NCBI GenBank assembly: GCA_964526695.1
Contig: CAZGJA010000113.1
Coordinates: 1-64,000 of the forward strand
Direction of reading: 5' to 3'
Length of the DNA: 64,000 bases
Source: JABWBH01 sp964526695
GTDB taxonomy: Bacteria > Planctomycetota > Phycisphaerae > UBA1845
Shown: positions 49,717 to 58,364 of the stretch, in pieces
How positions within the stretch are numbered: the stretch's first letter is position 1
Layout: the number at the start of each line of letters is the position of its first letter
Position numbers and translations under genes: made by a program
The notes under the pieces: generated by a model
What the model was told of the DNA's origin: nothing
The model's database searches: none
The model's input: only the letters and a program-made list of their open reading frames with translations

Positions 49717-50130
49717 CTACCGACCGCTGCTCTGCGGGAATGCGAGGTGAGGGCTTACCACCTGGCGGGTCGCTGGGCCTATGCCCGGTACGGCTTCCAG
49801 ATCCGCCGGTGCAGTGAACACAGGGATGGCGGTCGACGGGAGTTGTGATGCCGCCGCCGCCCGGTACGTCGTGATCGCCTGAGCCAAACCGGTTCCCACT
49901 TCAGGCAGCAGGGCCAGTTCCCACCACGCCGCCGAATTGGGATCCAGCAGCGGCGTCGCGTTTTCCAATGCGGGGGCGGCGTACGGCATTCCCACCCATC
50001 GCCCGAAACGAGCGGCCAGCGGCACGGTCAGTATGGCCATCAGCAGCAGGGCACGTCGGCCGCGAGAGCAGTCCGCCGCAGCGGGGATTCCCGCGATAAG
50101 CGAGGGTACGTGATGAGCCTGCTCGCACAT
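49717..50130 (-). CDS. Membrane-anchored helix-hairpin-helix protein
   Basis: A 137-residue protein with one membrane segment (RALLLMAILTVPLAARFGRW) followed by two HhH elements: LDPNSAAWWELALLPEVGTG with LAQAITTYR, and FTAPADLEAVPGIGPATRQV. The plan is that of small ComEA-like DNA-binding proteins, which in competent bacteria hold incoming DNA; no other competence gene is present, so DNA binding is all that can be said. The start is uncertain: the ATG at 50130 is given, but an upstream start before 50261 is possible. Confidence 0.7.
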   Translation of the reverse strand: MCEQAHHVPSLIAGIPAAADCSRGRRALLLMAILTVPLAARFGRWVGMPYAAPALENATPLLDPNSAAWWELALLPEVGTGLAQAITTYRAAAASQLPSTAIPVFTAPADLEAVPGIGPATRQVVSPHLAFPQSSGR

Positions 50131-50261
50131 CCTCAAGTTCCGAGCGGAATCGGATGGACCCCGGCACGCATCCCAGAACCACGATCGATCCTCCGGAACC
50201 CTCGAATCCCCCCGGGAATTCGCGCTGGCCAAAGCCCGCGGCTCGGGTTCCGGGCAGGTTT

Positions 50262-51716
50262 CTACTTGTCCTTGACCGCGTTCGTCAGGGCGGACCGAAG
50301 CTCCTGCATGCTGTGCAGGACTGGCCGGGGCTTTCCGTCCGCGGTGTAAAGCCCGCCTGGGGGCTGTCCTGCATCGGTGCACACACCATAGGAGACCGCC
50401 TCCACGAACGGCTTGCTCATCGCCACCTCGACGAAACGCCGCGTCCACTGCCCCTGAATGCTCTCGGTCCACGGCGCCCGCCAGAAGCAGCAGCTTGGCG
50501 CGGGCGGCAGCGCCGGCGCCTCCAGCGCCGTGACGTGCAGCGGCTTGTTGAAACCGGAGTAGCGGTCCAGCAGCGCCGAAATCTGGAAGAAGTCCCGCAG
50601 CCCCGTCGCCCCGGCTGCCCGGAAGCGCAGCCCGAAGCCGTCAAACGGCACCCCGCTCTGGCTGACCATCTCGGCATAGAGTGCGGGGGGGATGCTGCGC
50701 GGGTTCGAGGCGTAGTACTCGCCCCAGGGCAGCTCGATGTCGATCAGCACGGTGGCCGCCGGGGCGAGCCGCCGGATCAGCGCCGCGGACATGCGCGTCA
50801 GCTCCATGATCTGCTCGAAGCTCAGTGGGAGCCGGTGCCCGGCGTTCAGCCCGGCCACCGCCGTCCACACGGAGACCCGTGGGGCGAAGCGGCTGACCAC
50901 GCGTTTGACGTGGTCATGAGCAAGATCGCGCAACGCCTCGAAGTCGTTCTCGTAGGCGCTGACCCAATCGGGCAGGTGGGCCGGATCCGTTGAGAGCAGG
51001 GGCGAAACGCGAATCCCGAGCTTTTTCTGGCCTGCCCACGCCACCCACTCGTCGATCGACTTGAACCCGGGCTTCTGCTCCGCCGGCTCGATCGTTCGCC
51101 AGTCCATGGGCAAGGTGATGAAATCAAAGCGATCCGCCATCGAATCACGCCGCGCCGTGTCCGAGGACTCCGGCGACACGCCGCACCCCAGCCACTGGCG
51201 CGGCAGGGCCCGAGCGGCGCGACGACGCTCCAGGAGTGCCTGCGCATGCGCCGCCGTGATGTCTTCACTCAAGGAGATGCACGCGGTCAGCGCCTCATCC
51301 CCCGCGGCGGCCGCTTCCACGTCGGAGGCCGCGGTCATGCCTTTCAGCAGCAGCCCGCGCACCTGTGCCTGAAGCCGCGAGAAATCAGCGGCCTTCTCCA
51401 GCTCGTGCAGCCCCCATTCCTCGACCTTCTGGAAGAGGCGGATCAGCCGGCCTCGGACGAGTTCCAGTTGAAGGATATAAGGCTTGGTCCGTTCGACGAG
51501 TCGCGCGGTTTCGAGCAGGAAGCGCCCCTGCCCCGGCACGTCCCAGGGCAGAACCAGCCCCGCCGGACCGGCCGCTCGCTTGCGGCAGGTGAGCAGGCCG
51601 TTGCGCAAGGTGAAGTCGGCTCGGAGCGGAACGTCGTCCGTTCCGACCAGATACGCGGAAGACAAGTCCAGCGCGGTCGCCGGTTGCCCGTTGATAATCA
51701 CTGTGAACGTGAGCAT
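50262..51716 (-). CDS. GH10-like (beta/alpha)8 protein
   Basis: A 484-residue protein. Residues 1-150 form a beta-rich domain (MLTFTVIINGQPATALDLSS to GRFLLETARLVERTKPYILQ), then ARALPRQWLGCGVSPESSD and a TIM-barrel like family 10 xylanases: DFITLPMDWRTIEPAEQKPG, LGIRVSPLLSTDPAHLPDWV, HVKRVVSRFAPRVSVWTAVA, ATVLIDIELPWGEYYASNP, VPFDGFGLRFRAAG and KPLHVTALEAPA. The WDVVNE acid/base site of GH10 appears as WTAVAGLN, and the nucleophile strand reads VTALE, so standard xylanase residues are not kept. It may act on another glycan or not be catalytic. It shows no signal peptide. The ATG at 51716 is preferred to 51776. Confidence 0.7.
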   Translation of the reverse strand: MLTFTVIINGQPATALDLSSAYLVGTDDVPLRADFTLRNGLLTCRKRAAGPAGLVLPWDVPGQGRFLLETARLVERTKPYILQLELVRGRLIRLFQKVEEWGLHELEKAADFSRLQAQVRGLLLKGMTAASDVEAAAAGDEALTACISLSEDITAAHAQALLERRRAARALPRQWLGCGVSPESSDTARRDSMADRFDFITLPMDWRTIEPAEQKPGFKSIDEWVAWAGQKKLGIRVSPLLSTDPAHLPDWVSAYENDFEALRDLAHDHVKRVVSRFAPRVSVWTAVAGLNAGHRLPLSFEQIMELTRMSAALIRRLAPAATVLIDIELPWGEYYASNPRSIPPALYAEMVSQSGVPFDGFGLRFRAAGATGLRDFFQISALLDRYSGFNKPLHVTALEAPALPPAPSCCFWRAPWTESIQGQWTRRFVEVAMSKPFVEAVSYGVCTDAGQPPGGLYTADGKPRPVLHSMQELRSALTNAVKDK

Positions 51717-51938
51717 GAGCCTGTCGGGTTCCGAGCGAGCGGACGGGTCTGGGAATGCCTCCGCACGGCGGAGCATCTCGCACGACCCACCCTTGTTTTG
51801 ACGACGCGCCTCCGAGGCCTATTATGCCACTGACTTCGAGCATCGTCGAGCGCGTCGTGCGGATCGCCTGCACGATCGGCGGAGTGCTTGGCTGCGCCGA
51901 ACGAGAGGCGCCGTCGGTGGGAGGCGAGGTGCATCCTG

Positions 51939-52841
51939 ATGGCTACGCAACTGCAAGCGGTGACGCAAACGCATCTGCCGGGTCTGCCCGTGCGGCGCGG
52001 AAAGGTCCGCGACGTGTACGATCTCGGGGATGAGCTGCTGCTGGTCACCACCGACCGCATCAGCGCCTACGACGTCGTCCTGCCCACGCCCATCCCCGGC
52101 AAGGGGGCGATGCTCACGGCCATCTCGGAGTTCTGGTTCGGTCGGTTCACTTCGCTCGTCAAGCACCATCTGATCGAAGTCGTCCGCGACCGCGCTCCGG
52201 CCGGATTGGAGGCATACCTGCCGCAACTGGCGGGGCGGACGATGCGCTGCCGCAAGACGAAAGTGGTGCCGATCGAGTGCGTCGTGCGCGGATACCTTGC
52301 GGGAAGTGGGTGGAAGGAGTACCGCGAGACAGGGCGCGTGTGCGGCATCGAGCTGCCCGCGGGCCTGCGGCAGTGCGATCGCCTTCCGACGCCCATCTTC
52401 ACGCCCGCCACCAAGGAGGAGGAGGGCCACGACGAGAACATCTCGTTCGACCGCGCCTGCGCGCTGGTCGGGCGCGACGTGATGACCACGCTCCGTCAGC
52501 GCAGCATCGCCCTGTACGAGAACGCCGCGGCTCATGCGGCCTCGCGCGGGATCATCATCGCCGACACGAAGTTCGAGTTCGGGCGGCTGGGGGACGACCT
52601 GCTGCTGATTGACGAAGTGCTGACGCCGGACTCGTCCCGCTTCTGGCCTGCGGATCGCTACGTGCCGGGGCGCGATCAGGAGAGTTTCGACAAGCAGTAT
52701 GTCCGCAACTACCTGACCACGCTCGTCGAGCAGGGGCAATGGAACAAGACGCCGCCGGGTCCGTCGCTGCCGCCGGAGGTGGTGGAGAACACGGCTCGCA
52801 TTTACGCGGAAGCGGTGCGCCGGCTGGCGGGCGCCATGTAG
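51939..52841 (+). CDS. purC: Phosphoribosylaminoimidazole-succinocarboxamide synthase
   Basis: A 300-residue SAICAR synthetase, joining aspartate to CAIR with ATP in purine synthesis. Family blocks: RRGKVRDVYDLGDELLLVTT, DRISAYDVVLPTPIPGKGAM, VVPIECVVRGYLAGSGWKEY, PIFTPATKEEEGHDENISFD, GIIIADTKFEFG, LIDEVLTPDSSRFWPADRY and FDKQYVRNYL. The length and NISF/DKQ features fit the long bacterial-fungal type. The frame begins at 51888, but the ATG at 51939 with GAGGTG before it starts the conserved part. Other pur genes are not adjacent. Confidence 0.96.
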   Translation: MATQLQAVTQTHLPGLPVRRGKVRDVYDLGDELLLVTTDRISAYDVVLPTPIPGKGAMLTAISEFWFGRFTSLVKHHLIEVVRDRAPAGLEAYLPQLAGRTMRCRKTKVVPIECVVRGYLAGSGWKEYRETGRVCGIELPAGLRQCDRLPTPIFTPATKEEEGHDENISFDRACALVGRDVMTTLRQRSIALYENAAAHAASRGIIIADTKFEFGRLGDDLLLIDEVLTPDSSRFWPADRYVPGRDQESFDKQYVRNYLTTLVEQGQWNKTPPGPSLPPEVVENTARIYAEAVRRLAGAM

Positions 52842-52955
52842 TGTAGTGCCTCGCAAATATCACAACGTTGAATCTTGGGGGGGGCGGGCTTGGGGGGGGC
52901 GGGCTTGGGGGGGCGGGCGTCCTCGCCCGCCGGCGGGCCAGAGGCCGGACCCCGG
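52842..52955. repeat. G+C-rich repeat, inverted third copy
   Basis: The inverse of the repeats at 15099-15312: TGCCTCGCAAATATCACAAC, three G-runs with GGGCGGGCTTG, then GGCGGGCGTCCTCGCCCGCC. It starts at the purC stop codon and ends before cheB. Confidence 0.85.
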
Positions 52956-52967
52956 CAAGATGCCGAC

Positions 52968-54026
52968 TCAGCCGACGCAGACAGGTTTCGCCGAAATGAG
53001 TTCAACGATCGTCGAGGCGATCTCGTGCAGCGGGACGACGCGGTCCACGCAACCGGTTTCGGCCGCCGCCTTGGGCATGCCGTACACCACGCTGGTGTCC
53101 TTGTCCTGAGCGATGGTGGCGCCGCCGGCCTCCTTGAGCCGCCGAATGCCCGCAGCGCCGTCGAAACCCATGCCGGTCATGACGACGCCGACGGCACGCT
53201 TGCCCGCCGCGGAGGCCACCGAGTCGAGCAGCACATCGACCGACGGGCGGAATCCGGAGACCTTCGGCCCCTTGTCCACGACGGCGACGAGCTTGCCCTG
53301 GCGAGCCACGACGCGGAGGTGGTGATCGCCGCGCGCCAGGAGCATCTGCCCGGCGCGAAGCTCTTCGCCGCCGGCGGCTTCGAGCACGGTGATCTTCGAG
53401 ACCTCGTTGAGCCGGCGCGCGAACGGGCCGGTGAAGTCCTCCGGCATGTGCTGGGTGACAACGAGGGGAGGGAACTGCGCCGGGAGCGTCGGGATGAGCT
53501 TGTGCAAGGTTTGCGGTCCGCCGGCGCTGATGCCGATGGCGACCACGGAATCTTCCGCGTGGAAGGGCTGCATCGCGATCGGGCGCGGCGGCGCGTGCGA
53601 GGACTTCAGCGCGCGGCGGTTGGACTCCCATGCGGCGCGCACCGCCCGGACGATGTCCTCGCGGAAGGAGCTGAGGGACGACGACTTCTCGCCCAGCGGC
53701 TTGGCGACGTAATCGACGGCGCCCAGCTCCAGCGCCTTCAGCGTCGTCTCCGCGCCTTCGCGCGTCTTGGTCGAGACCATGACGATGGGCAGCGGATGCT
53801 GCTTCATCACGCGCTCGAGCACCTCCAGCCCGGTCAGCCCCGGCATCTCGACGTCAAGGGTTACGACGTCGGGCTTCAGAGCGAGGATCTTCTCCAACCC
53901 CTCCACGCCGTTCTGCGCCGAGCCGATGACCTCGATTCCGTCCGCGGCCGAAAGCCCGTTCTTCAGCGCGGAGCGCATGAACACGGAGTCATCGACCACC
54001 AGGACGCGGATGGGTTTCGGGTGCAT
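52968..54026 (-). CDS. cheB: Chemotaxis-type protein-glutamate methylesterase CheB
   Basis: A 352-residue response regulator/methylesterase. The receiver domain (1-120) has IRVLVVDDSVFMRSAL, TLDVEMPGLTGLEVLERV with the phospho-acceptor Asp, VMVSTKTREGA and DYVAKPLG. The esterase domain (about 160-350) has the nucleophile in VVAIGISAGGPQTLHKLIPT, His in VVTQHMPEDFTGPFARRLNE and the Asp in MTGMGFDGAAGIRRLKEAGG. CheB removes methyl groups from chemoreceptors. No cheA, cheR, cheW or receptor gene lies within the window, so this one is isolated. The frame starts with GTG at 54029; the following ATG is used. Confidence 0.93.
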   Translation of the reverse strand: MHPKPIRVLVVDDSVFMRSALKNGLSAADGIEVIGSAQNGVEGLEKILALKPDVVTLDVEMPGLTGLEVLERVMKQHPLPIVMVSTKTREGAETTLKALELGAVDYVAKPLGEKSSSLSSFREDIVRAVRAAWESNRRALKSSHAPPRPIAMQPFHAEDSVVAIGISAGGPQTLHKLIPTLPAQFPPLVVTQHMPEDFTGPFARRLNEVSKITVLEAAGGEELRAGQMLLARGDHHLRVVARQGKLVAVVDKGPKVSGFRPSVDVLLDSVASAAGKRAVGVVMTGMGFDGAAGIRRLKEAGGATIAQDKDTSVVYGMPKAAAETGCVDRVVPLHEIASTIVELISAKPVCVG

Positions 54027-54329
54027 CACCGGCTTTCATCGGTTGATTCAAGGCCCATCGGAATCGGCCCAAGCCGCCGGACCACTTATCGCCCGCGAGG
54101 CAAACCCAGGCTCCGTGGTTCTTGCCGGATCACTCGACGTCACCGGGAATCCACCTGAGTGGAGTTATCGCGCCCTGCAAAACCAGCGGGACGAGGGGCA
54201 GCGACGCCTCAAACCCCGGCGGCGCGCCGCCCGGCGAGGATGGATGGATGCGCCGACCGGTGAGCATGGGTGCGCCGATGGGCGAACATTGATGCGCCGA
54301 TGGGCGTGGGTGAAACCCACGGTCAGCGC

Positions 54330-54490
54330 GGCCCATCGCCATGCGACCCCGGCGGGGTCGTACTTTCGGCTCCCGTGTGCACACGGCAACCCGGGCCGAC
54401 GTACAACCCCTCGCGGGGTTGAATTCAAACGTGCGTCGCATCCCGTGGGCTGCGCCCACGGCTACTCACGTGGATCCCCTGCGGGGATCA
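54330..54490. repeat. Composite hairpin repeat, second copy
   Basis: GACCCCGGCGGGGTC, CAACCCCTCGCGGGGTTG, CCGTGGGCTGCGCCCACGG and GTGGATCCCCTGCGGGGATC, the same order as at 35480-35645. The gap 54027-54823 holds no gene. Confidence 0.75.
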
Positions 54491-54521
54491 AACCAGCGCC
54501 AGGCGTTACACAATCATCCAG

Positions 54522-54618
54522 CCACGCCGGCCATTCCTTCGGTCAAGCTGGCCATTCACACGGCCAAGCCCGCCATTCCTTCGGCCAAGCTGGCCATTCG
54601 TTCCGGCAAGTCGGCATG
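54522..54618. repeat. 21-bp minisatellite, four to five units
   Basis: Units such as CCAAGCTGGCCATTCGTTC and CCAAGCCCGCCATTCCTTCG. It stands close to the composite hairpin repeat, as the 23-bp array does at 35646. Confidence 0.75.
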
Positions 54619-54823
54619 ACGGAGGGGCCGACCCCCGAGGGCGCTTCTGAAACCCGGTCGGCTCAGGCTTGTGAATGCTCAGCCTGGAATTCTGGGCACA
54701 CCCAACGGCGGAGAGTTGACATTCACCGCTTGCCGGGCATAACAGGCGGCTGGTTCTGCGATCAGCGGAGGGGCGACGTTCGATGCGCGGCTGCGTCAGC
54801 GAGCATCCTTCTGGAGAGACATC

Positions 54824-55189
54824 ATGCGGCGTGGGAAATGCTTGGCGGCGGCGTTGCTCATGGGGGCATGGATAGCGGGTTGCGGCGCTGCGCCCAAGGG
54901 CGGCGCTGCGGCAGGTATCGAGCCACAGGCGGCCGCGCTGTCCGGGAATGCGACGAGCACGCCCGACCCGCGAGAGGCGGAGCTGGCCGTCGAGGTTGAG
55001 CGGGCGCGCGAGGGGTATCATCGCCACCTGCTGACGCTGCACGATTTCTACGCGGCCAACGGTTTTGAGGCGAAGCGCAAGTGGGCGGAGTTCGAGTTGA
55101 AGGGCCTCAGCAAGGTCAAGGCTTATCGCTACGCTCCATCCGCACCGGTGGAGGCCGAGACAACCTCGCCCGCCGAAGCAGGGCATTAG
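54824..55189 (+). CDS. Predicted lipoprotein, unknown function
   Basis: A 121-residue exported protein. Signal peptide MRRGKCLAAALLMGAWIAGC with lipobox IAGC; the mature part begins with a Gly/Ala-rich stretch, then a helical core ELAVEVERAREGYHRHLLTL and FYAANGFEAKRKWAEFELKG, ending in a Pro/Ala tail. The core recalls short tetratricopeptide-like or coiled helices found in planctomycete lipoproteins; no family is assigned. GGAGAG lies about six bases before the ATG. It is a single gene, converging on the kinase gene. Confidence 0.7.
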   Translation: MRRGKCLAAALLMGAWIAGCGAAPKGGAAAGIEPQAAALSGNATSTPDPREAELAVEVERAREGYHRHLLTLHDFYAANGFEAKRKWAEFELKGLSKVKAYRYAPSAPVEAETTSPAEAGH

Positions 55190-55216
55190 CGCGCTCGGGT
55201 CCGCCGTCGCCGTTTA

Positions 55217-56329
55217 TCAACGCGCGCGTTTCAGGCGAGCGTTCACCATCCCCTCCATCTCGCGCTGCTGCCGCATCATCGCTTCCAGCAAAGCAAGCTG
55301 CGACCGCGCGCGATCCAGGTTCTGCGCGGGGCGTTGCGTACGGTAGTACACGTCTCCAAGCAGGTAATCCGTCAGAAATCGGACGGCCTGCTCGAACGTG
55401 ATGACCAGCCCCGCCGTGGTCAGCAGGGCCGTCTCCGCCGGCGTCAGAAAGCCGCGCGCCTCGCCGACGTATCCGTCGGCCAGTGCCTCAAACAGCGCCA
55501 GATCCAGCGACGCCTCCGCGCAATCGCCTTGATCCTCGCGCCGGTGCGAGGTCATGGACCGCATCATGTCGCCGAAGTCGTGCAGCGGCGAGCCGGGCAT
55601 GACCGTGTCGAGATCCACCACGCAAATCGCTTCCCCGCTGTCCGCATCGAACAGCACGTTGGCGATCTTGGCATCGTTGTGCGCGATGCGCAGCGGAAGG
55701 ACACCGGAATCCAGCGGCTGCTGAATCAGCCCGGTGAGTCCCTCATGCCGCACGATGAGCGCCAGCTCGTCCCGCGCGTGCGCGACTCGCCCGACGGGAT
55801 TCTCCTTCGCCGCGTCGTGCAATGCTGTCAGCCGCTTCGGCGTGTGATGGAAATCCGGGATGGTGAAACTCAATCGCGCCGGCGACAGGCCGGTCAGTCG
55901 GCGCTGGAAGCGCGCGAAGGCCGCGCCCGCCTCCTTTGCGTCGTGCGGCGTGGCGACCGTTTCGCAGGATCGCGTATTCTCGATGAAGTTGAACATGCGC
56001 CAGACCTCGCCGGTTGCGTCCATGACCGTAGACGCGCCGTCCTGCGCACGAACCAGCGTGAGCGCATCGCGCGAGCCGGGCAACGAATCGCCCGGCGCGG
56101 ATGAAGATGCCATGTGTTCCAGCACGCGCTCGATATTCCGCATCAGCGCGACCGGATCCGGAAAGACACGTGCATTGAGGCGCTGCAGAAGATACCGTCG
56201 GCGAACGCCGTGCCGCTGACAAGTAACCCGCCACGAGTCGTGGATGTGCCCGCCGGGATGCGACTCGACGCCGGTCGGCTCGCCGTCGATCTGAAATTGC
56301 CCCGCGATGTGCAGCGGATCGGGCGACAT
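55217..56329 (-). CDS. N-acetylhexosamine 1-kinase-like phosphotransferase
   Basis: A 370-residue kinase of the aminoglycoside phosphotransferase fold. The block LRIAHNDAKIANVLFDADSG with ICVVDLDTVMPGSPLHDFGD is that of NahK, which phosphorylates GlcNAc or GalNAc at C1. The N-terminus GEPTGVESHPGGHIHDSWRV and RYLLQRLNARVFPDPVALMR is also of this type. The catalytic Asp is in HND and metal binding in VVDLD. Its product would be a substrate for the nucleotidyltransferase encoded two bases upstream, so the pair can salvage an amino sugar into a nucleotide sugar. The true start is the ATG at 56329 or a GTG a few codons earlier. Confidence 0.85.
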   Translation of the reverse strand: MSPDPLHIAGQFQIDGEPTGVESHPGGHIHDSWRVTCQRHGVRRRYLLQRLNARVFPDPVALMRNIERVLEHMASSSAPGDSLPGSRDALTLVRAQDGASTVMDATGEVWRMFNFIENTRSCETVATPHDAKEAGAAFARFQRRLTGLSPARLSFTIPDFHHTPKRLTALHDAAKENPVGRVAHARDELALIVRHEGLTGLIQQPLDSGVLPLRIAHNDAKIANVLFDADSGEAICVVDLDTVMPGSPLHDFGDMMRSMTSHRREDQGDCAEASLDLALFEALADGYVGEARGFLTPAETALLTTAGLVITFEQAVRFLTDYLLGDVYYRTQRPAQNLDRARSQLALLEAMMRQQREMEGMVNARLKRAR

Positions 56330-56331
56330 GT

Positions 56332-57234
56332 TCAAGACCACAGGGGCGCGGGATATGTGCCCTGTTTGACGAGTCCGGCGAGGGCGACCTGCGCGGCCGC
56401 GAGATCCTCGCGATACGTCACGCCGCACCACTGATCCCCGCCGGCAAGCACGCGCACGCGCACGCGACCGGCGTCCATAAGTTCGTTCACGGCCGAGGGG
56501 ATGTAGAACTCCGCCGAGAGCGAGCCGGCGCTGCGGCTCAGAAAGTCGATGAAGCGCTCGCGGATCAGGTCGAACATCCGCGGCATGAAGCCCCACAGGT
56601 TCATCGACACGATCTCGTTGCCCGTCAGATCGACGATGCGACCATCCCTGTGTGGGTAGCGCGCGCCGCGACCGGACCGCTCGACCTTGGTCAGCTCGAC
56701 GATGGACTCCAGCAACCCCTGCGCATCCACCGAGCACAGTCCGCGCGAGACGGTGCCGTGATCCGAGAGCGTGCCGCGCAGCGTGTACCCGACGAGCGCA
56801 CACGCGAGGTCCGAATTCGCGCCGCGCAGAAACGTCGAGAGCGACGCGAACGCCGACGCGCCGTAAAAATCGTCGGCGTTGATAACCGCAAACGGCGCGC
56901 TCACCCGGCAGGCCGCGGCGAGAACGGCGTGCCCGGTGCCCCACGGCTTCGTGCGTCCCTCGGGCACGCGAAACCCCTCCGGCAGGTCCGCCAGCTCCTG
57001 AAACGCGTAGTCCACGCTGACGCGAGACTCGTATCGGCGGCCGATCTTCTCGCGGAAGGCCTCCTCGATGTCCCGGCGGATGATGAACACGACGCGGTCG
57101 AAACCGGCGCGCAGCGCGTCGAAAACGGAGTAGTCCATCAGCGTCTCGCCGGCGGGGCCGACCGGTTCGAGCTGCTTGATGCCGCCGTATCGGCTGCCCA
57201 TCCCGGCGGCGAGCACGACCAATGTGGGATTCAT
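56332..57234 (-). CDS. Sugar-1-phosphate nucleotidyltransferase
   Basis: A 300-residue NTP transferase, forming an NDP-sugar from NTP and sugar 1-phosphate. The nucleotide loop is LVVLAAGMGSRYGGIKQLEP, the metal Asp is in FAVINADDFYGASAF, and the substrate loop PWGTGHAVLAA is present. The chain continues with a typical VSMNLWGFMPRMFDL block. It belongs to the type often paired with NahK-like kinases, as here: the kinase ATG lies two bases after its stop. UDP-GlcNAc or UDP-GalNAc is the most likely product, by analogy. Confidence 0.88.
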   Translation of the reverse strand: MNPTLVVLAAGMGSRYGGIKQLEPVGPAGETLMDYSVFDALRAGFDRVVFIIRRDIEEAFREKIGRRYESRVSVDYAFQELADLPEGFRVPEGRTKPWGTGHAVLAAACRVSAPFAVINADDFYGASAFASLSTFLRGANSDLACALVGYTLRGTLSDHGTVSRGLCSVDAQGLLESIVELTKVERSGRGARYPHRDGRIVDLTGNEIVSMNLWGFMPRMFDLIRERFIDFLSRSAGSLSAEFYIPSAVNELMDAGRVRVRVLAGGDQWCGVTYREDLAAAQVALAGLVKQGTYPAPLWS

Positions 57235-57287
57235 GCCCGAAGGCTACGAGCGTCGGCTGGAATTGGGAAGGCGTCCGCGACCGGCTA

Positions 57288-57372
57288 ATCAGGACCCGAA
57301 GCGCCAGCGAGGGTAGGCCGTCTGAGGGTATCTGGAAGAAGTTCTGCCCTCGCTTGCGCTTCGGGTTCTGAT
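57288..57372. repeat. Long inverted repeat in the gap
   Basis: ATCAGGACCCGAAGCGCCAG pairs with its inverse ending CGCTTCGGGTTCTGAT over about 25 bp; the loop is about 33 bp. It contains GCCAGCGAG as in the tandem repeats at 18990. A bidirectional terminator is possible but without T-runs. Confidence 0.7.
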
Positions 57373-57458
57373 GGCTTCGCAGCTCTGTGATCTTCCAACC
57401 GGCGCGAAACGCTGCCGCCCAGCCGGGGATTGGGAATCGGAAATAAAAGCCCGGCGCG

Positions 57459-58085
57459 TCAGACGTTTTCGACGAACACGGCGCGCTTGCGCATGATCCG
57501 CATGTTCTGGCGGACGTGCTCGGCCACGGTTTCCGGACCGGCGACGCCGATGATTCGCACCGATGGGTTGGTGGCGTCGCTGGAGGCGATCTCCACGGTG
57601 CCCAGTCCGAAAATGCGGTCGAGCACGGACTTGTGCATGCGGACGTCGTCCACGCGGATCAGCTCCGTCTGGTCGATCGTCTGCGACAGGATGCCTTTCT
57701 CGATGAACAGCCGCTGCGTCGTGAGCCGGTAGCGATGCCCAAGGATGAAGGCGGCCATTCTGCCCAGGACAAACAGCCCGCTCACCAGCCAGAGGATGCC
57801 AATCGCCCAGGTCCATGCGGTGCTGCTGCCGTCTCCCCGCCACCGGAGCAGCAGCCAGGTCACCACCGACGCGCCGACGACCCAGAGCACCAGACCCGGC
57901 AGAAAGTGCTTCCAGTGCGTTCTGCCGGTCCAGATCTCCGTCTCCCGCGGCATTTCACCCGGCGGTCCCTCCGCGGGCGCGGGCCTGGCCGGATAATCGG
58001 CAGGTCCGGCGCTGGGAATGGCGACCGGCGAAGCGGTGTGCGACGGGGAGGGCGAGCCGGATTGAGTGGATTGCGGTTCGGGCAT
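57459..58085 (-). CDS. Membrane protein with bacterial PH domain (bPH_2)
   Basis: A 208-residue protein. Proline/serine-rich N-terminus (1-45), then RETEIWTGRTHWKHFLPGLV, two membrane segments (HFLPGLVLWVVGASVVTWLL and WAIGILWLVSGLFVLGRMAA) and a bPH_2/DUF304 domain: HRYRLTTQRLFIEKGILSQT, DQTELIRVDDVRMHKSVLDR, IFGLGTVEIASSDATNPSVR. The family sits in the membrane with its PH fold on the cytosolic side; function is unknown. AGGGAGAA precedes the ATG. It is a single gene. Confidence 0.88.
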   Translation of the reverse strand: MPEPQSTQSGSPSPSHTASPVAIPSAGPADYPARPAPAEGPPGEMPRETEIWTGRTHWKHFLPGLVLWVVGASVVTWLLLRWRGDGSSTAWTWAIGILWLVSGLFVLGRMAAFILGHRYRLTTQRLFIEKGILSQTIDQTELIRVDDVRMHKSVLDRIFGLGTVEIASSDATNPSVRIIGVAGPETVAEHVRQNMRIMRKRAVFVENV

Positions 58086-58364
58086 GATTGTTTCTCCCTG
58101 GTGTCAGTCGTGCAGGTGCATCGTGCCGACGAGCGGCATCATCCCCCGTCCGGGGATTGTTTTCAAGTGTGTTCCACGGGGCGCCGGCGGGTAGAAAAAT
58201 CGTCGTTGGGGGTTGCTTGACCGGGGGGGGACCGGCCATACACTGCTGCCCGTTCCGGGGATACGCCGTTTGGGCGCAAGGGGTTCGAGCGGCCTTCTTC
58301 GGTCTGCGGGAAGCGATCATGCGGTCGTCCGCAGGGGCCGGTTGGATCGGAGGTGAGAGTCATC

